Below are positions 39,843 to 52,695 of a DNA stretch of 64,000 nucleotides, piece after piece. The first letter of the stretch is position 1, and each line of letters begins with the position of its first letter. The stretch covers positions 35,041,741 through 35,105,740 of the forward strand of contig JANVCC010000022.1 in NCBI GenBank assembly GCA_025345505.1, in the 5' to 3' direction. The notes beneath the pieces are model-generated. The model was given only the letters and a program-made list of their open reading frames with translations, was not told the origin of the DNA and did no database searches. Origin of the DNA: Todiramphus chloris collaris (lineage: Eukaryota > Chordata > Aves > Coraciiformes > Alcedinidae). The translations under genes and the position numbers were made by a program.

Positions 39843-42800
39843 TGCTCCATCTGTCTTCTATGTAAGATGTGCTTTTCCTGTCCAGTACAGGATTCTATCA
39901 GAAAGAGGATTTTGGAGACAGAGCAAAATCTGACATAGTCTTTCAGCATAATTTGTGCAGTTGCCCATTCTGAGGTGTGAGAGCTTCATAAATCAGGAAG
40001 AGCAGTCTCCTAATAAAGATTACATATAAAAATAATAAGCTGCAGACATATCTGGCTTTATTAAAAAAAAAAAATCTCCAAAATATTTTCCCATAGTCCT
40101 TTAGGGCAGTTGCTGCCCTGTGGTATCACCTAGCTGATATTACTTTCCACGATATGAAGGTGGAGAAACAGGCCTCTGGATCCCCATATGCTGTCCTGTC
40201 AATACGATTATCAACATGATGACTTGGCTTTATGAGAAAACAATTCAAAGGAGGAAAGCGTAGTCAAATGTAGCGTAAATTTTTCCCTACAGTTGCTCTA
40301 GTCTCCACTGTAACCAGCACTGAGCTTATAAAAGGTGAACAGGCAATAAAATAAGCTTGAGAATTCCAGGAAATTCTAAACATCCTTTTATGCGTATAAT
40401 TTGTATCAGACTTTATGCTACTCTGGATGAATGCAGTTATCTTCTCTTAGAATTTGTTTTAGGTGGCTGTTAAAGTAAAATTGCTGCAGCCTTCCAACAT
40501 GACCCCCAAAAATCTCGAGTCAGATGTTTTGTAAAGCCCTAAAGCTACGATTTCTGTCAGTGAGACCTCTTATCTCTGGTCTTGCACAAGGCAATCTCTA
40601 TTAGGAAACTGCAAGCATCAATGCCCATCTTTTCTGCCTCTCAGAAATAATCAGAGAACTTAGAGCCTTAGTTGTTACAACAGTGTTTAATATTTCAACA
40701 CTGCTAAGTGTGCTGGAAAGGAAAACTGATTCACAAAAACTAATAATGTATAAAACAATTAAATTTCAGCAATGCCTCTGCTTAAAACCTTCCTATCTTA
40801 CAGTTTTTAAACCGTAAGAGTCATGTTTCCAACTTTAGACTTTCTGTAACAAGTGGAATAGAAGATAGTAGATTACCCGCCCAGATGCTATAAACCGTGC
40901 CAATGGTAATGCCACACATAGCCCAGAGGAGACATGAGGCACATAAAGGCAGAAGTATTCTGATAAAATAAAGTCTGAGTTGAGAAACTTGAAGTCCTAA
41001 AATTACCAATTAATACAACTACCAAATGCCTGAAGCATACAATTCCTCTCCCATGGGCAAAACAACCAGCTATTAGGATAGTAATCTCCCAAATACCTAA
41101 AGTACTCCTATGGTCTCACTATAGTAATAACTGAACATCTCTCTGTTCTTACTTTTTCTCATCAGCATGATACTCACACTTCACCAAAATGAGATTCAAT
41201 GCCATTATTAGAAATTCCAGAAATACACTGCTCTTCCTCTGAACATGCTTCTTCTGTTTTAACACCAAATTATTTTCTATTTCATTGAGGAAAATGAAGA
41301 AGAAATAACTTTCATACAGAACCCAGAGTATAAAGGTATTCTCCTGAATACACCCCTGTGAAGGAGGGTAATGAGCAAAGAGCAGGTACACAAGACACAC
41401 TACTTTATGTAATTAAGTAGTGTAACTCACATTTCAAACTGCTGAACCAGGTCTTACATGGAAAAAGAAATAGAAGAAAAATCTAGTACCCAGCACTCCT
41501 GTCATCTCATGTGATATGAAGAGCAGTTGTGTGGGAGGAGAAAGAATGGATGTTTCTAGTAAATATTAGAGCATACAGGTTTGTCTCAAGTAATTTTGTT
41601 GTTTTTCTGACTTTAATTTCCCAGAGGTAAAATTTTCTATTAGTCTAAGGGTAGAAAACACATGTAATTTTGCTACACAGAATTGTGAAGTTTTGCTGTG
41701 TGGCTAATTCAGCACAAATCTCAATTTAATATAGTTTCTCCGTAGTCACACTGAAAAAAAAGCCTCCCATATTAGAGAAATTCTATATGTATTGTAACAA
41801 ATTTTATACTTGAGAAGTGCACATTTAAGACTGTAATTCCATTTCAAGGTTTCAGTGACATTGATAAATCACTCAAGCTTTGCTCACTCAATTTGTGTCA
41901 CCAGAATCTCTCGGTGGAATCACAGTCTTTCCACATACGGGCGAGTACACACCGCTTTATTCGTTACATAACGGCACGTACTTAATTTAAGCAAAAATTA
42001 GTCCTTGAGGGACAATTTCAGATTCACAGCAAAGCCCATGCAGCCTGCCTTACTGTACAAAACATCTCTTGCCCATTTTCTGAAAGCTCTCAGCTTTTCT
42101 TCACGTCTCACTATGCCCCAGAGGTGTGTTATCTCTCTGTGGCATGACTGGCTCTGTCTTACTGCTTAGCTGCACGACGGTAGATTTATCTGTTTACTAG
42201 TTACTATTTGGATTCTGATATCTACCTATTTGGGACTGGTGTGAGGAGTCCAATTTCCTCTTTATTGTATGCTATTGTGCTTCTGTCTTTTCTTATAAAA
42301 AGACTTGTATGAATGGTGTCAGGAGCACTGTAACAGTTAATATTCATTAGCATTTAGAAGAGTACCCTCTTTCCTCTTTCTATGGATATTAAATTAGCTG
42401 TTATTACTCAGTAATAGGTAAGCAGCTGTTAAAACCCATCAATACTAAGTAAATCACTTTATTAAACGTATCAGATCTGGTTTTATTGTATCTGTATGAA
42501 CTCTTCGGTTCCTGTGGGTTTGGGAGGATTCATTACTGAGAAAGTTATGTAGTCATCAAAATGTCTGATGCCTTTGCAAAGGGACTCAAGAAGCTCCACT
42601 CTTCATTTGGGAAATAACCATAATATTCCCAAACTAGAGATTAATGTATTGAGATTAACCCTCTGGTAAGTATTTAATCGTATAAGGTTTTACTCTACAA
42701 AATGTGGGTGAGGTTTTTGTGCCTATTAACACAAGAAAATTTCTCCATTTCCATTGAAGCTGTATTGAAACATAGATTTGGGATTTCTTTTTTTTAAATA

Positions 42801-44643
42801 GCTGAAATTTTGTTTCTAAAAGGTGCTACAGCAATGGCTCTGCAGGCTGCACTCTGATGATACACAGATCATACAGAATGTGTGTATACAGAGTAAAGCA
42901 GGAGTAACACAGCACAGACAGCAACAGGGCCAACTCCCCCCGATGCTGTGGTTTACACATTTGTCTCTCCTGCTGTCAGGGCACACTCCCCACTTTTAGG
43001 AGTTCAGTTGGCAGAGTTCAAGGTCATCCTGTTCATGTCTGAGCTGTGAGGCAGCCACCATGCAGCTGTTCCTGCACCCTGCCTCCTACCTCCTTGATCC
43101 TGAGCTGCACCCTGACCCCCTGGACTGGCTCTGCTTGGACTTGCCTCCTTCCCATGGACTTGCCCAGCCAACACAGGACCAAGGCTGACACTTGGTGCTC
43201 AGCATCCTGCCTGCCCTGCTGTCACCCTTGGTGACCCTCAGTCCCTGCCTGCCCCCTTTGTGGGGGCCATTCAGTATGATGGGCTGCTGAATGACATTCT
43301 GCTGTCCTGAATGATGTCCACAGTGGAGGTTTTAGAGCCAAATCTCAAAATCTATTCCAGCACTTCACTATATTCACATCTAGAAAGCTTTTGGGCATGC
43401 GGCAGAGGTTTTCAGTTATCTTGACTTGGTGTTTCTTGCTGCATTTTAAGAACATTATTCCTTGTCCTGTCAGTCAGTATAAACAAAACAGTTTATATCT
43501 TTTTTGCAGTATTTGCATTAAAGGACTGTATTTATGTCTCTTTCAGACTCGTCTTTTTAAAGCTAAATGATCCAAAGCATTTAAATAATGCCACATTCAT
43601 CAAGTGATCTAGATCTCACAAAAGATCATTTCATGAACATTGAAGGATTCATTGCATATTATCAAAGATCTTTACATATTGCTTTTCTTCCCCTCCCAAC
43701 AAAATGACATCATGGAATCATGTTCTACTCAAAGACCACTTTTTTGTAGAACTGTCCTACCAGTTATTCACTACCCACTCAGGCCAGCTGATTATTTCTG
43801 CTTATATGTCCTATCTTGCTTTGCTCTCTGTTTAATTTAATCTTTTTTTCCAGATCAGTTCTTTGTTTTAGCAAGTTAATTTTTAATTTTTTACTCCTCC
43901 CACTAGGTTCTATCTGAAACAACCATACTTCATATGCAGACATTTGGAATGTGAACGGAAACTTCAGACATGACTGGATCCAAAACAGACCTTTACAGGA
44001 GCCATAGTGAATCTTTTCATCCTGCCAGATTTGCAATTTCCCTACAAGAACTTTGCCTGTGCGGTGCTTCCCTTGCCTACCCAGGAGAATGAAGCGTGAA
44101 AACATCAAAAGTTTTTTTTACTACAAAATAATCAAGATGCTCTTTATTGCTGAACCCCAGCCCACAAGTAGAGTAGCTGAATCCCCATTCCATACATGGA
44201 CCCTTCTTTTTTACTTAGGGAAGCACAGGCCCACATCAGGAAGTGTTTCCTTCCACTGAACGTGTGTGAGCTTGCCAGCTACTGACATGCACTGTAATTT
44301 ATCTGTTTTACTTTCCACAAGGCTGTGGGAGTGACATAACTGATTATGGATAGGGAATCACCATCTGAAGGAAGGATTTTCAGATGCTATTGTCTCAACA
44401 TAGGTAAATAATAAAAATTGGATGTGGGTCCTACATGATCAAGCCTTAAACAGTCTCATGGATTTTTATTCACTTAGATTACAAAGAACTTGACTTTGGG
44501 CCTGACATGTGGCAGCCTTGGTAATTAGATGTGTGAACATCATTTAAAAAATGTATAGTATATAAGAATATATATATCTCTCAAAGGAAGAAAAAACATT
44601 TGCAAGCTTTCAGTTATACCACAATGCCCAAAACACAACTTAC

Positions 44644-44682
44644 CTTTTGAGTAAGTAGAGCCTGAACAACCTGATTAGCCAC
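44644..44682 (-). CDS. NCKAP5: NCKAP5 microexon
   Basis: This 39-nt exon (13 codons, phase 0 to 0) reads VANQVVQALLTQK. It continues the coiled coil exactly where the previous exon stops, after CLDE. The acceptor is TTTATTTGTTTTAG and the donor is AAG|GTAAGT, a perfect consensus. It is far too short for ordinary ORF detection and was found by reading for splice borders between the neighbouring coiled-coil exons. The leucine and valine spacing suits a continuing amphipathic helix. It is frame-neutral if skipped. Confidence 0.9.
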
Positions 44683-46822
44683 CTAAAACAAATAAATAAA
44701 ATAGTTTAAATATGTTGTCATGTGTGTTAATGCATAAGAATACCTTCTTTTGTGCCTTTACACTCTGTTTTCCATCTACAAACACCATCAATTCTAGTAT
44801 TTATTTACTAGTATTTTTGTCAGATAATACTAGTAAGAATGAAATGCATGTTAACTACTTCTGTGCTAATCCTCACTATAAACAACCGTGTCTTGTACCA
44901 CTTGCAGTATGACATGATGGACATTTGGTTAACTTCTGTCATCTCTTTGGACTAAACTTTTACACTCTAACATGTAGCTGGTGTGCATCAGCATGGATTG
45001 ACTGCATTCACTAGAGCTTGATTTTAACCAGCCAAGGACGGAGTCCTGAATGTTTTCGTGAACTTTAATTGTTTCTTGATTCAATATTGACAAAATGGTA
45101 CATCTATCATGACAAGCAGAAACCATAAAGTGCCACGGAAAATTAAAGTACCTACTGTCATCAGAATGTGGTTGGAATGCAGTCACACCACACAGCATAA
45201 TTGACTTGAATGAGACTGCACACCATTGATTAGTAGAACTATATATTCAACGGGGAATTTTTGAAGTTATGTATTTTATACATCCTTTCTAATTTGTATT
45301 TACTAGCAGGCATGCAAGCAGGGAAGGCAAAGAGGGTGGGACAGAAAGAGGGACTGAAATGAGATCTTCTGTTGATGATGTCTAATTTGTATGTTGTGTT
45401 TCTAAAGCAATTTAAAACTCTATGTGCCTATGTCATCACACAATGCGTTTGCCTCTATTTTTGCCCTTGCATTTAGGCAGAGCAACTACAGATCTTTCTC
45501 TAAGCAAAAATAGACAGTAATTATGATTTCTGGTTTGGATTTGGCTTTCAAATATTGCAGTAAAGCATAGACAGGTACCACCAAATCTTCATTGATTCTT
45601 CTTAATCTTGGCATATGAAAGAAAAAAACCCATACTCTTGATGTGAACTGAGTTGTGAGAAAAGCTGTGAAGCTAATTCATTTCTGTAAATAATTCAATT
45701 TTGTTAGATGCAAAAGTTACATCTTATTCATACTCTTATAAATGGCCTAGAATCATTTTTCTCCTCCACACTGGTCCTTAACTTAAGGCAGCCCATTCAA
45801 CAACGGTCCCATAAAATAGCTCTATACATGATTTAACGGAAGACACAGACTAATATTAGAACAGTAACAACCAAGAGAAGTAAATACATTACAGTTTTGT
45901 AAAACCATGTGCCTTGCCCTGCAGACTTTCAGGATCTACATCCAACAGTGTACCTTCTGGCATGTACTTTTAATGTCTGTTTGCTCTACCTGAAAATTGA
46001 ACAAACCGTATCAAATACATTATTTCCTTACCTTCTCACACAGAGTTACTTTACCAAGGAAGAACTAAAAGGTTCTTTGAAGTGTGTACTAGTCACTGAC
46101 AACAGAACAGACCACAAAATTACTCCTGTGGTTTTATATATTGCACAGAAGAGTGTAAACGGCATAATCTTCCAAAATGACCTTATGGGGAAAAATTGGG
46201 AACCTCGTGGAAGAAAAATGACCTTGCCAATGCATATGTGACAGATTTTCCAGCTTTGGGTGTATGAAGACAGATATCTAAATGAAAGTACCTGCCAGCG
46301 ATCCACAGCTCCCACAGATCTCAATAAGACAGATATGCAACTAGTTTCTTCACAAAATGAGATTATTTTATTCTAGTATTTAGCAACTTGGCAAACTGTG
46401 CTGCTATTACCATTCAAAGATTTTCACGTCTGTATTCTTGGTTTTCAGCAGGAACAGAGGTGGGAAGCCTTCAGTGAAATGTTCTGCAGATACTAAAATT
46501 CATTTAGCAGTGAATAAGTAGAATCATAGCCAAGCTTTTGCATTTCAAATGAGGTTGCTATTCAACTCCTACAGCAGTGCTAGGGTCCAGATGGAAATAA
46601 ACTCAGCTAGCAATCCACTTAATTTTTACTTCCAGATATGAAGAGAAAACATGAGCCAGAACTACAAAACTGATGCAACTACCAAAAACTGAGGAAATTG
46701 AGACCACTGAAGGCAGAGGGAATGATTTCTGAGATGTAGAATATGGGAAAATCTCACTGATGTGAGGCAGAACTGTGCCTCAATGTCAGTTAAAAGCAGG
46801 ATGGAAAATGACTTCACCTGTG

Positions 46823-47112
46823 ATTCATAGAATCATAGAATGGTAGGGGTTGGAAGGGACCTCTGGAGATCACTGAGTCCAACCCCCCTGCCAGAGCAGG
46901 ATCACCCAGGGCAGCCCACACAGGAACAGATCCAGGAGGGTCTTGAAAGTCTCTCGAGAAGGAGACTCCACAATCTCTCTCGGCAGCCTCTTCCAGTGCT
47001 CTGTCACTCTCATGGTAAAGAAGTTTTTCATCATGTTGAGGTGGAATTTCCTGTGTTTGAGCTTGCTACCATTACCCCTTGTCCTATCCCAGGGCACAAC
47101 TGAAATGCTGTT
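46823..47112 (-). mobile_element. CR1 LINE 3' tail, minus orientation
   Basis: About 290 bp beginning ATTCATAGAATCATAGAATGG, then GGTTGGAAGGGACCTCTGGA, CCAACCCCCCTGCC, CTTCCAGTGCTCTGTCACTC and CCCCTTGTCCTATCCCAGGG. This is the reversed 3' end of a CR1 of a different subfamily from the two copies at 34.6 and 39.5 kb: it has CAGAGCAGGATCACC after the CCCCCTGC box, where those have GTGAGGAGGGACATC. It lies in an NCKAP5 intron, sense to the gene. Confidence 0.93.
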
Positions 47113-50100
47113 AATGAAGGTGAAATAAGGAACAGAATAGAGATGGTCGGTTTCTTAGTCTGCTGTTATGTAAGAGATGACACTGCTTGCCTTCACACTG
47201 CCTGCCTTGACTTTGAACTTAACATCAGGATCTTCAGATGAGGTTTCCGTTTGTGGATTGCAATAAAAGACATAAAGATCTAGCTTCACTTTTTCCTTAC
47301 ACACTCATGTTTACATATATATGTTATAAAGTGGTCTTAATAGAAAAAGTATACAAAAGAATGAATCACAGAAAAGAGACCCTACTGTAACATCTATTAC
47401 ACGTTTCACAAGTACTGAGATTTTACACAGCTGCCTTTAACATATGGTTGCATATGCACAAAGACATTTCAGATATACCAAAATGAAAGGTCTTAGATTT
47501 TATTCAAATCTTAAAAATAGAACGCCTTTTTAAGGTAACTTTGTATTTTTGATAAGCTAATTCTTAAAACATCAGCAAAAATATCATCTACCCTAAATTG
47601 CATAATTTCCTGCATGTAAGTTTTGTGAAGCTTGACAGAAATCTCAGCTGGCACAGCCATATGAATAAACATGACATTACCATTTACCATAAACCTGACA
47701 GCTGAATTCCAGGACAGGAAACTAGGATTAAGCATGTTTGCCTCAAACCCCAAAGGTACAAGAAGACAATCCTGGGGTTTTTTTGTTAAAAAAAAAAGAG
47801 ACAGAAAGATATATTTATGAAGTATTTTTGAAATTAAATGAGATCCTTTCTTATTTATCAAGTACTGGAACATTTCAATGGCACCTTCTTCCAAACACCG
47901 TTCTGAAGTCGTTTATATGTACGCCTCGGAGATGAAGAATTACTTTAAAAATCAGTATTTATTAAAATTCATTAAGGATTCGATTCAGCTTGACCCATAT
48001 TCTTTTCAGATTTCATCTCTATTAACAGTTGAGTTTCATTGCATTTTACCATGAAAATGATTCCAGAGCATGCATTTTTACGTGACAGGTGCAAGCATTG
48101 ACGCAATGTTAAATGCGGGACATTATATGAATGAAAAGATCTATGTACAATAATTGATTGAAAAAAGAAAAAATGAGAGAAAATAATGTCAGGCATAGCT
48201 TTAAAAATTCAGCTCTGGTATCTTTTTGTCACACACAGACAGAAAAATCACGGTGATTATTTTTACTTTCTTCATATGCAACACCTGAGCAGAAAGCACA
48301 CCGTGCATAGCAAGCGTCCTTCTCACGTTGCTGTAGGGGCCTGAGGGACCAAGCAGGGACACTGTTGGGAGGGTGGCCACGTTAAATGATGTCTGAGTGC
48401 CCTGAGCAGAGTTTGCAAAGCTGCATGCAATCTGAGGATGCTCAAAGAAGCATCAAAGACGGCAGCATTCTCCCAATAGTTATCAAATGATGTTACCAAC
48501 CTTCATTACCTCAAGGGCCTGTCAAGCATCCCAACCATGTAACTAGAATGGCTAGGTATTAGCTCAGGAGGCAAGTGCTCCTTGTGTATCAGCCCTTGAG
48601 AAGTTCAATACACTCACAACTAATTGGACTGCAGAGGCAAAATTAAAATAATGTTTGTAGTAGGCATTCAAATTTTTTGGTGGCAGGCTTAGCTGTCTCA
48701 GGTTTGGGTGTGAGCACAGCCTTCTGTTCTCAGGAACATCTCTTTAAACCCAGCAGGTTTCCCTGGGGAAAAATGGAGCTGCAGCACAGACAGATACTTA
48801 GCTGTAGATGTATCTGCTCCTAGAAACTCCTGAAAAAGTATTGAAGCTCAAACTATGGAAGGTCTGAAGAGCTTTTCACCTTCAAGAAGTGAAGCTGGTC
48901 TCAGGTGAGTTATGAACAGAGAAGGAATAAGACGTAGAGTCCTGAAGGAAAGAAATTTTCAAGTGGAAGACTTTTTTTTCTTTTTTCCAATGTTTATTGA
49001 AAGCATTTTATTTGTGTAAGATATCCAGTAAGAATCCCTGTTTGGAAAGGACTGTGGCACATACAATACATCCTCAGAAGGCTCTGGTAGGAACTGAAGG
49101 TTCTCACAATCATCGCTTAAGTTATTCACTAATTACATTTATGTCTCATCTCCTCTTCATTGTTGCTGTAATGAGATAGGGCGAGAATGTGTGATTTCTT
49201 ATGAAGCTCCAGAAAGGGAATGTGGGTGCTAATGTGGGACTCCTGCAGAAGTTGTAATTATTAAATATGGTTTTGATGCCTGAGTCACTGGCAACATCTT
49301 CTTCACCTCAGTGATCAGAAAGGATTAGGTCCACCTTTGTGTCAACCGAAACAATGCTGATTTCAGTGCCATAGCTAGAACATTGTGGGGGCTGAAATAG
49401 GAAGAAGAAAAAAGTGACACAAAGCCATGGGGAAAGATGAGAGGTCTCTGCACACAGAACAGAAGAGGAAAAAAAGAAGATAAGCAAACAAAAACTAAAG
49501 CAGCGAAGCACAAAACCACAGTTGATGAGAAGCACTTTCTTCTGGAAAAGTTGAAACAATGGGAGAAGATGGATACAGCTGTGATAATAAGGAAGAATTG
49601 AAGACAGCCAACATAATGTTGAAGATAATAAAGTTTAAAGGTATAGCTTGATGTAATTTGATATTCACTCTTTAACCTGCAAATAGCATGTAAAAAACCA
49701 CAGCCCTGGATCAGAAATCCACCATGTTACTGCAGACACAGTAAAAACATATCTTCTGTCCCTATAATCTGTGTGGAGTGTTTTGCTGGAAGGGACAGTT
49801 ACGGTGCTTTACACATTCCCTAAATTAATTATGCAGGCAGATTTTGTCCTAGACAATGAGAAAATAAGGTTAAGCTAAACTCTGTAATTTAAACTAAAGT
49901 TAGCAATTATATGGTAATTTAATCCTTATCACCAATTCACATGTGCACTGAATGCAGTGACTCAGGCCAATGCAGACCAAAGCTCTGCTGGTATCCCAGA
50001 GCCACAAAACAGGCAGAGAACAACCTAGTGGGAAAGTGCAAGTCTTTTGCTCCAGCTCCCTGATAAAAACTATGCTGTAGTGGCAAAAACATGGATTTGC

Positions 50101-50231
50101 TGATGAAAATCTGCACTAAACTGGAGGCTTCTTGTACCAGAGCTGTATTGCTCATGGCAGTAACACTTCATCAGATGCTGATTAAGACTGTAAAAAGCTG
50201 TTATGAATTGTCATCTGCCACGCGTGGTTTG

Positions 50232-50248
50232 CACACACACACACACAC
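50232..50248. repeat. (CA)n microsatellite
   Basis: About eight to nine CA units in the intron between the 69-nt and 39-nt exons. Confidence 0.9.
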
Positions 50249-51078
50249 TGCACTCTTTTCTCAAAGGTACAGCAGGGAAGTCAGTATAAGTTTTGTTTTG
50301 CTTGCATGTTAGCTAACTACTTATGTTACTATGCATTCTCATTATGGAATGGGTAAATGATTTCTACTAAGCAACTCTTCAACCTACTAAAAGTCTTAAA
50401 ACTATTTTAAGCTCTTGCTTATGCTGAAGAGCCTTATTTCAGGATAAATGGGAGGAAGAAGTAACCATCAGTGTATATATGGAGAAAGCTGCATGCAGTA
50501 CGAAATATTAGGCATTTCTGGAACAGTAAGCATCGCTGGAGTGCTCAGACAGTAACTGATGGGTGAATTACATTGTAGTTGTAACTGGAAAGTCTGATCA
50601 GAAGCCGAGCCATGTAGCAGAAGTGATCCAACAGCTAGAAAAAACCCAGAATAAAAAGTTGTGTAGGTAACCCTAAAGGAGAGCTGAGAGACTAAATTCT
50701 CTGGTTACAGAATAGGAAAGCTGGGGAACTTTTGATGGAAGAAGCCACTGTTACCCGTGTTCCACTCTACAGAAAAAGAGTATGCAGCACCTAACGGGCA
50801 AATTATCATTTCCTCCTCCTAATGAAAGCAAACCTGTTCCAAATATTGGTCACGAGGCTATCAACTTTTGGGTGAAGAGATGTGGTCAAAACAGGATTTA
50901 CTGCAGAGGTCATGGAGAACAGTATATATGACTGCCAGACACATGTTCTTGGAATTAATTAGAATGAGGTAATACTAGAAAATTGCAGAAGAATGTCAAC
51001 CTTGTAAGAGAGAACGAGATTCATTTCTATTCATTTAATTATGGGACCAGGTAAGAACAACCTTTTTGTCTACCTTAC

Positions 51079-51147
51079 CTCATCAAGACATCTTTCATAC
51101 TGTTCTCTCTGATTTTCATTTTCCAGAGCCAGCGCTGAATTCTCTGC
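51079..51147 (-). CDS. NCKAP5: NCKAP5 coiled-coil exon (first exon in window)
   Basis: This 69-nt exon (23 codons, phase 0 to 0) reads AENSALALENENQREQYERC followed by LDE. That is the strongly charged, heptad-like end of the N-terminal coiled coil and is essentially the mammalian NCKAP5 sequence. The acceptor is an AT-rich tract ending TTTTACTGTAG, and the donor is GAG|GTAAGG. The coiled coil is expected to serve for self-association or partner binding. The exon that should precede it, ending in a LKALE-like sequence, was not found in the 12.8 kb to the right and probably lies outside the window. The length is a multiple of three, so skipping it would keep the frame. Confidence 0.92.
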
Positions 51148-52653
51148 CTACAGTAAAATAGAATAAATAAATATAAATGTAAATTTATCAAAGGGTATCT
51201 TGTACTACATTCTCAGGGTGCTTACTTTGTGTACTTCTTCAAAATCCAGAATAAAAAGCGCCTTACAATTTATTTTGCTACAGGTTGGTGTTTTTGAGTA
51301 AAAACAGAAGCGACATTCATTTATGAGACTATTCACAACGTGTACTGCAATTCAGAACAATATCAAAGCAGGTATCTGAACTGTGTCCATGATCTCGTCT
51401 CATCAGGTGCAATAGAGTTATCAATGAAACATTTTATAAAAGATATTGGTATATCTTTTCTTCCTGTCCCTTTTCTGCTCAGAGTGAACTTGCTATCTGA
51501 GAAAGCCACTTGGAAAGAAGCAGAGGCAGCTGCTATCAAAAGGAAACAAAGGGGAATCTCACATAAAGTTTTAACTGTGGCAGCTCTCCACAGGACTCGT
51601 TTCCGAAGTGGGTAACTCCAGATGCAGTAGCTGTACTACAGCTAATTGGTGAATTACACTCTTTAACTGTACCAGAGAAATTTGTTAGCCTTTACTTAAG
51701 AAATATTTCCTATCATTTCAGGAGTCAGAATGGTATTTTTCTACGTCTAAGTGCAATCTTAGTCAGATTTTTTTTTCCTCTTGCATATGTCAATTTAAAT
51801 AGGATAGTTTCCTGTATAGTAGTGCCTTCCATCTACCCTTAATTTCCATTACAGTCCTATTTTTGCACAGTGTAAATATCAAAAAGGCACAATCTGGTAT
51901 GTAAATTACAGTAAATCAATCTATATATTAGACTTGACTTTAGGGATTCTTACAGAATTGGAAACAGAGAATCTCTAAAGTGTGCTGTATACAGTTTCAT
52001 CAGAAAAAAAAACCCCAACAAGTCTTCTCTTACAGACTATGAAACTAAAACAATATATAAAAACCTGAGTTAAAACCAGCTCTAGAAACCTCTCTGCCTC
52101 CCATGCATAACTTCAGATCATATAAGCATAACACCAAAATCAATGCACCCACATAATTACAACTATTATACAATTTATATTCTTTGCTTCACTTAAACCT
52201 CCTGTCAACCTATAGAAGTTAAACAAATACTGCTTCAAAAGAATTGTGATTATACGAAACAACAGTCATAAATACAGCCAACATTTTTAATTTTAGAGAA
52301 AAATTTCATGTAATGTACTGTATGGAAAGATGCACAGTCTCCCTTCCTTGTTAAGAAAAGTCAATGATTCAACAAAATGAAAATCCCCAATTCCAATAAA
52401 CTGATTCATTAACTACAATTTCAAATTCAGCTACATCCTAAAAATAAGATTAGGAAGAAAAAGTAACAATTATCCAGCATATTGGAAAAGAGTAAAGAAT
52501 AAAAAGGTAGCATGAAACAAGGGCATATAGAGTTTATTTATACAATAGTCTAAATAAACAACTGCACAGAACCAGTGCTTTATCTTGAGGGTATAATCAA
52601 AGCTAGCAAAGGTGGCAAAATGCTCTGCATCGTATTTTCACAATGTCACCTAC

Positions 52654-52695
52654 CAGTGGATCCAACATATGGCTATAAAAAGTCAATGGGTGATC
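52654..52695 (-). other. Possible extra 42-nt NCKAP5 exon
   Basis: On the minus strand a good acceptor (CACAGTCCTCTCTGCAG) is followed by 14 open codons, DHPLTFYSHMLDPL, and a good donor (CTG|GTAGGT). The piece is a multiple of three and would join in phase 0 upstream of the 69-nt coiled-coil exon. I do not know this peptide from NCKAP5 of any species, and it would interrupt the known junction LKALE-AENSALALE. It could be an alternative exon or chance. Confidence 0.2.

Larger units (their letters stand above)
38764..44643 (-). other. NCKAP5: NCKAP5 intron, 5.9 kb
   Basis: Intron between the 39-nt microexon and the 120-nt coiled-coil exon. It contains a minus-oriented CR1 tail (39497-39800), a (TC)n run right after it (about 39825-39842), a CpG-containing patch (41880-42000), and a C-rich, GC-rich patch at about 43030-43280 that I cannot assign to a family. 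Confidence 0.8.
44683..51078 (-). other. NCKAP5: NCKAP5 intron, 6.4 kb
   Basis: Intron between the 69-nt and 39-nt coiled-coil exons. It contains a minus-oriented CR1 tail (46823-47112) and a (CA)n run (about 50232-50248). A 127-codon open frame on the minus strand (47511-47894) has no recognisable product. Confidence 0.8.
1..51147 (-). other. NCKAP5: NCKAP5 gene body (partial, both ends outside the window)
   Basis: Eight exons on the minus strand join in one frame and match the vertebrate NCKAP5 protein as I know it: a coiled-coil segment, the block LDLSSGDLLSEVER, the serine-rich block SELSLSSACSEYSSGSSYTW, a very large exon, and a tail beginning with VDKKAAQQTESGS. Introns as read are GT-AG. 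The first visible exon starts in phase 0 in the middle of the coiled coil, so the N-terminal exons and promoter lie to the right of the window. The last visible exon ends in phase 1, so the C-terminal exons and 3'UTR lie to the left. NCKAP5 was named as a partner of the adaptor Nck, and its paralogue NCKAP5L (Cep169) is a centrosome and microtubule plus-end protein. The paralogue is less likely here because the residues fit NCKAP5 better and the introns are very long, as in NCKAP5. Confidence 0.93.

Noticed and set aside
47511..47894. 127-codon open frame on the minus strand
   Set aside because: Intronic AT-rich sequence with no recognised domain and no splice context joining it to NCKAP5. 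Conservation in other birds would be needed to revive it.
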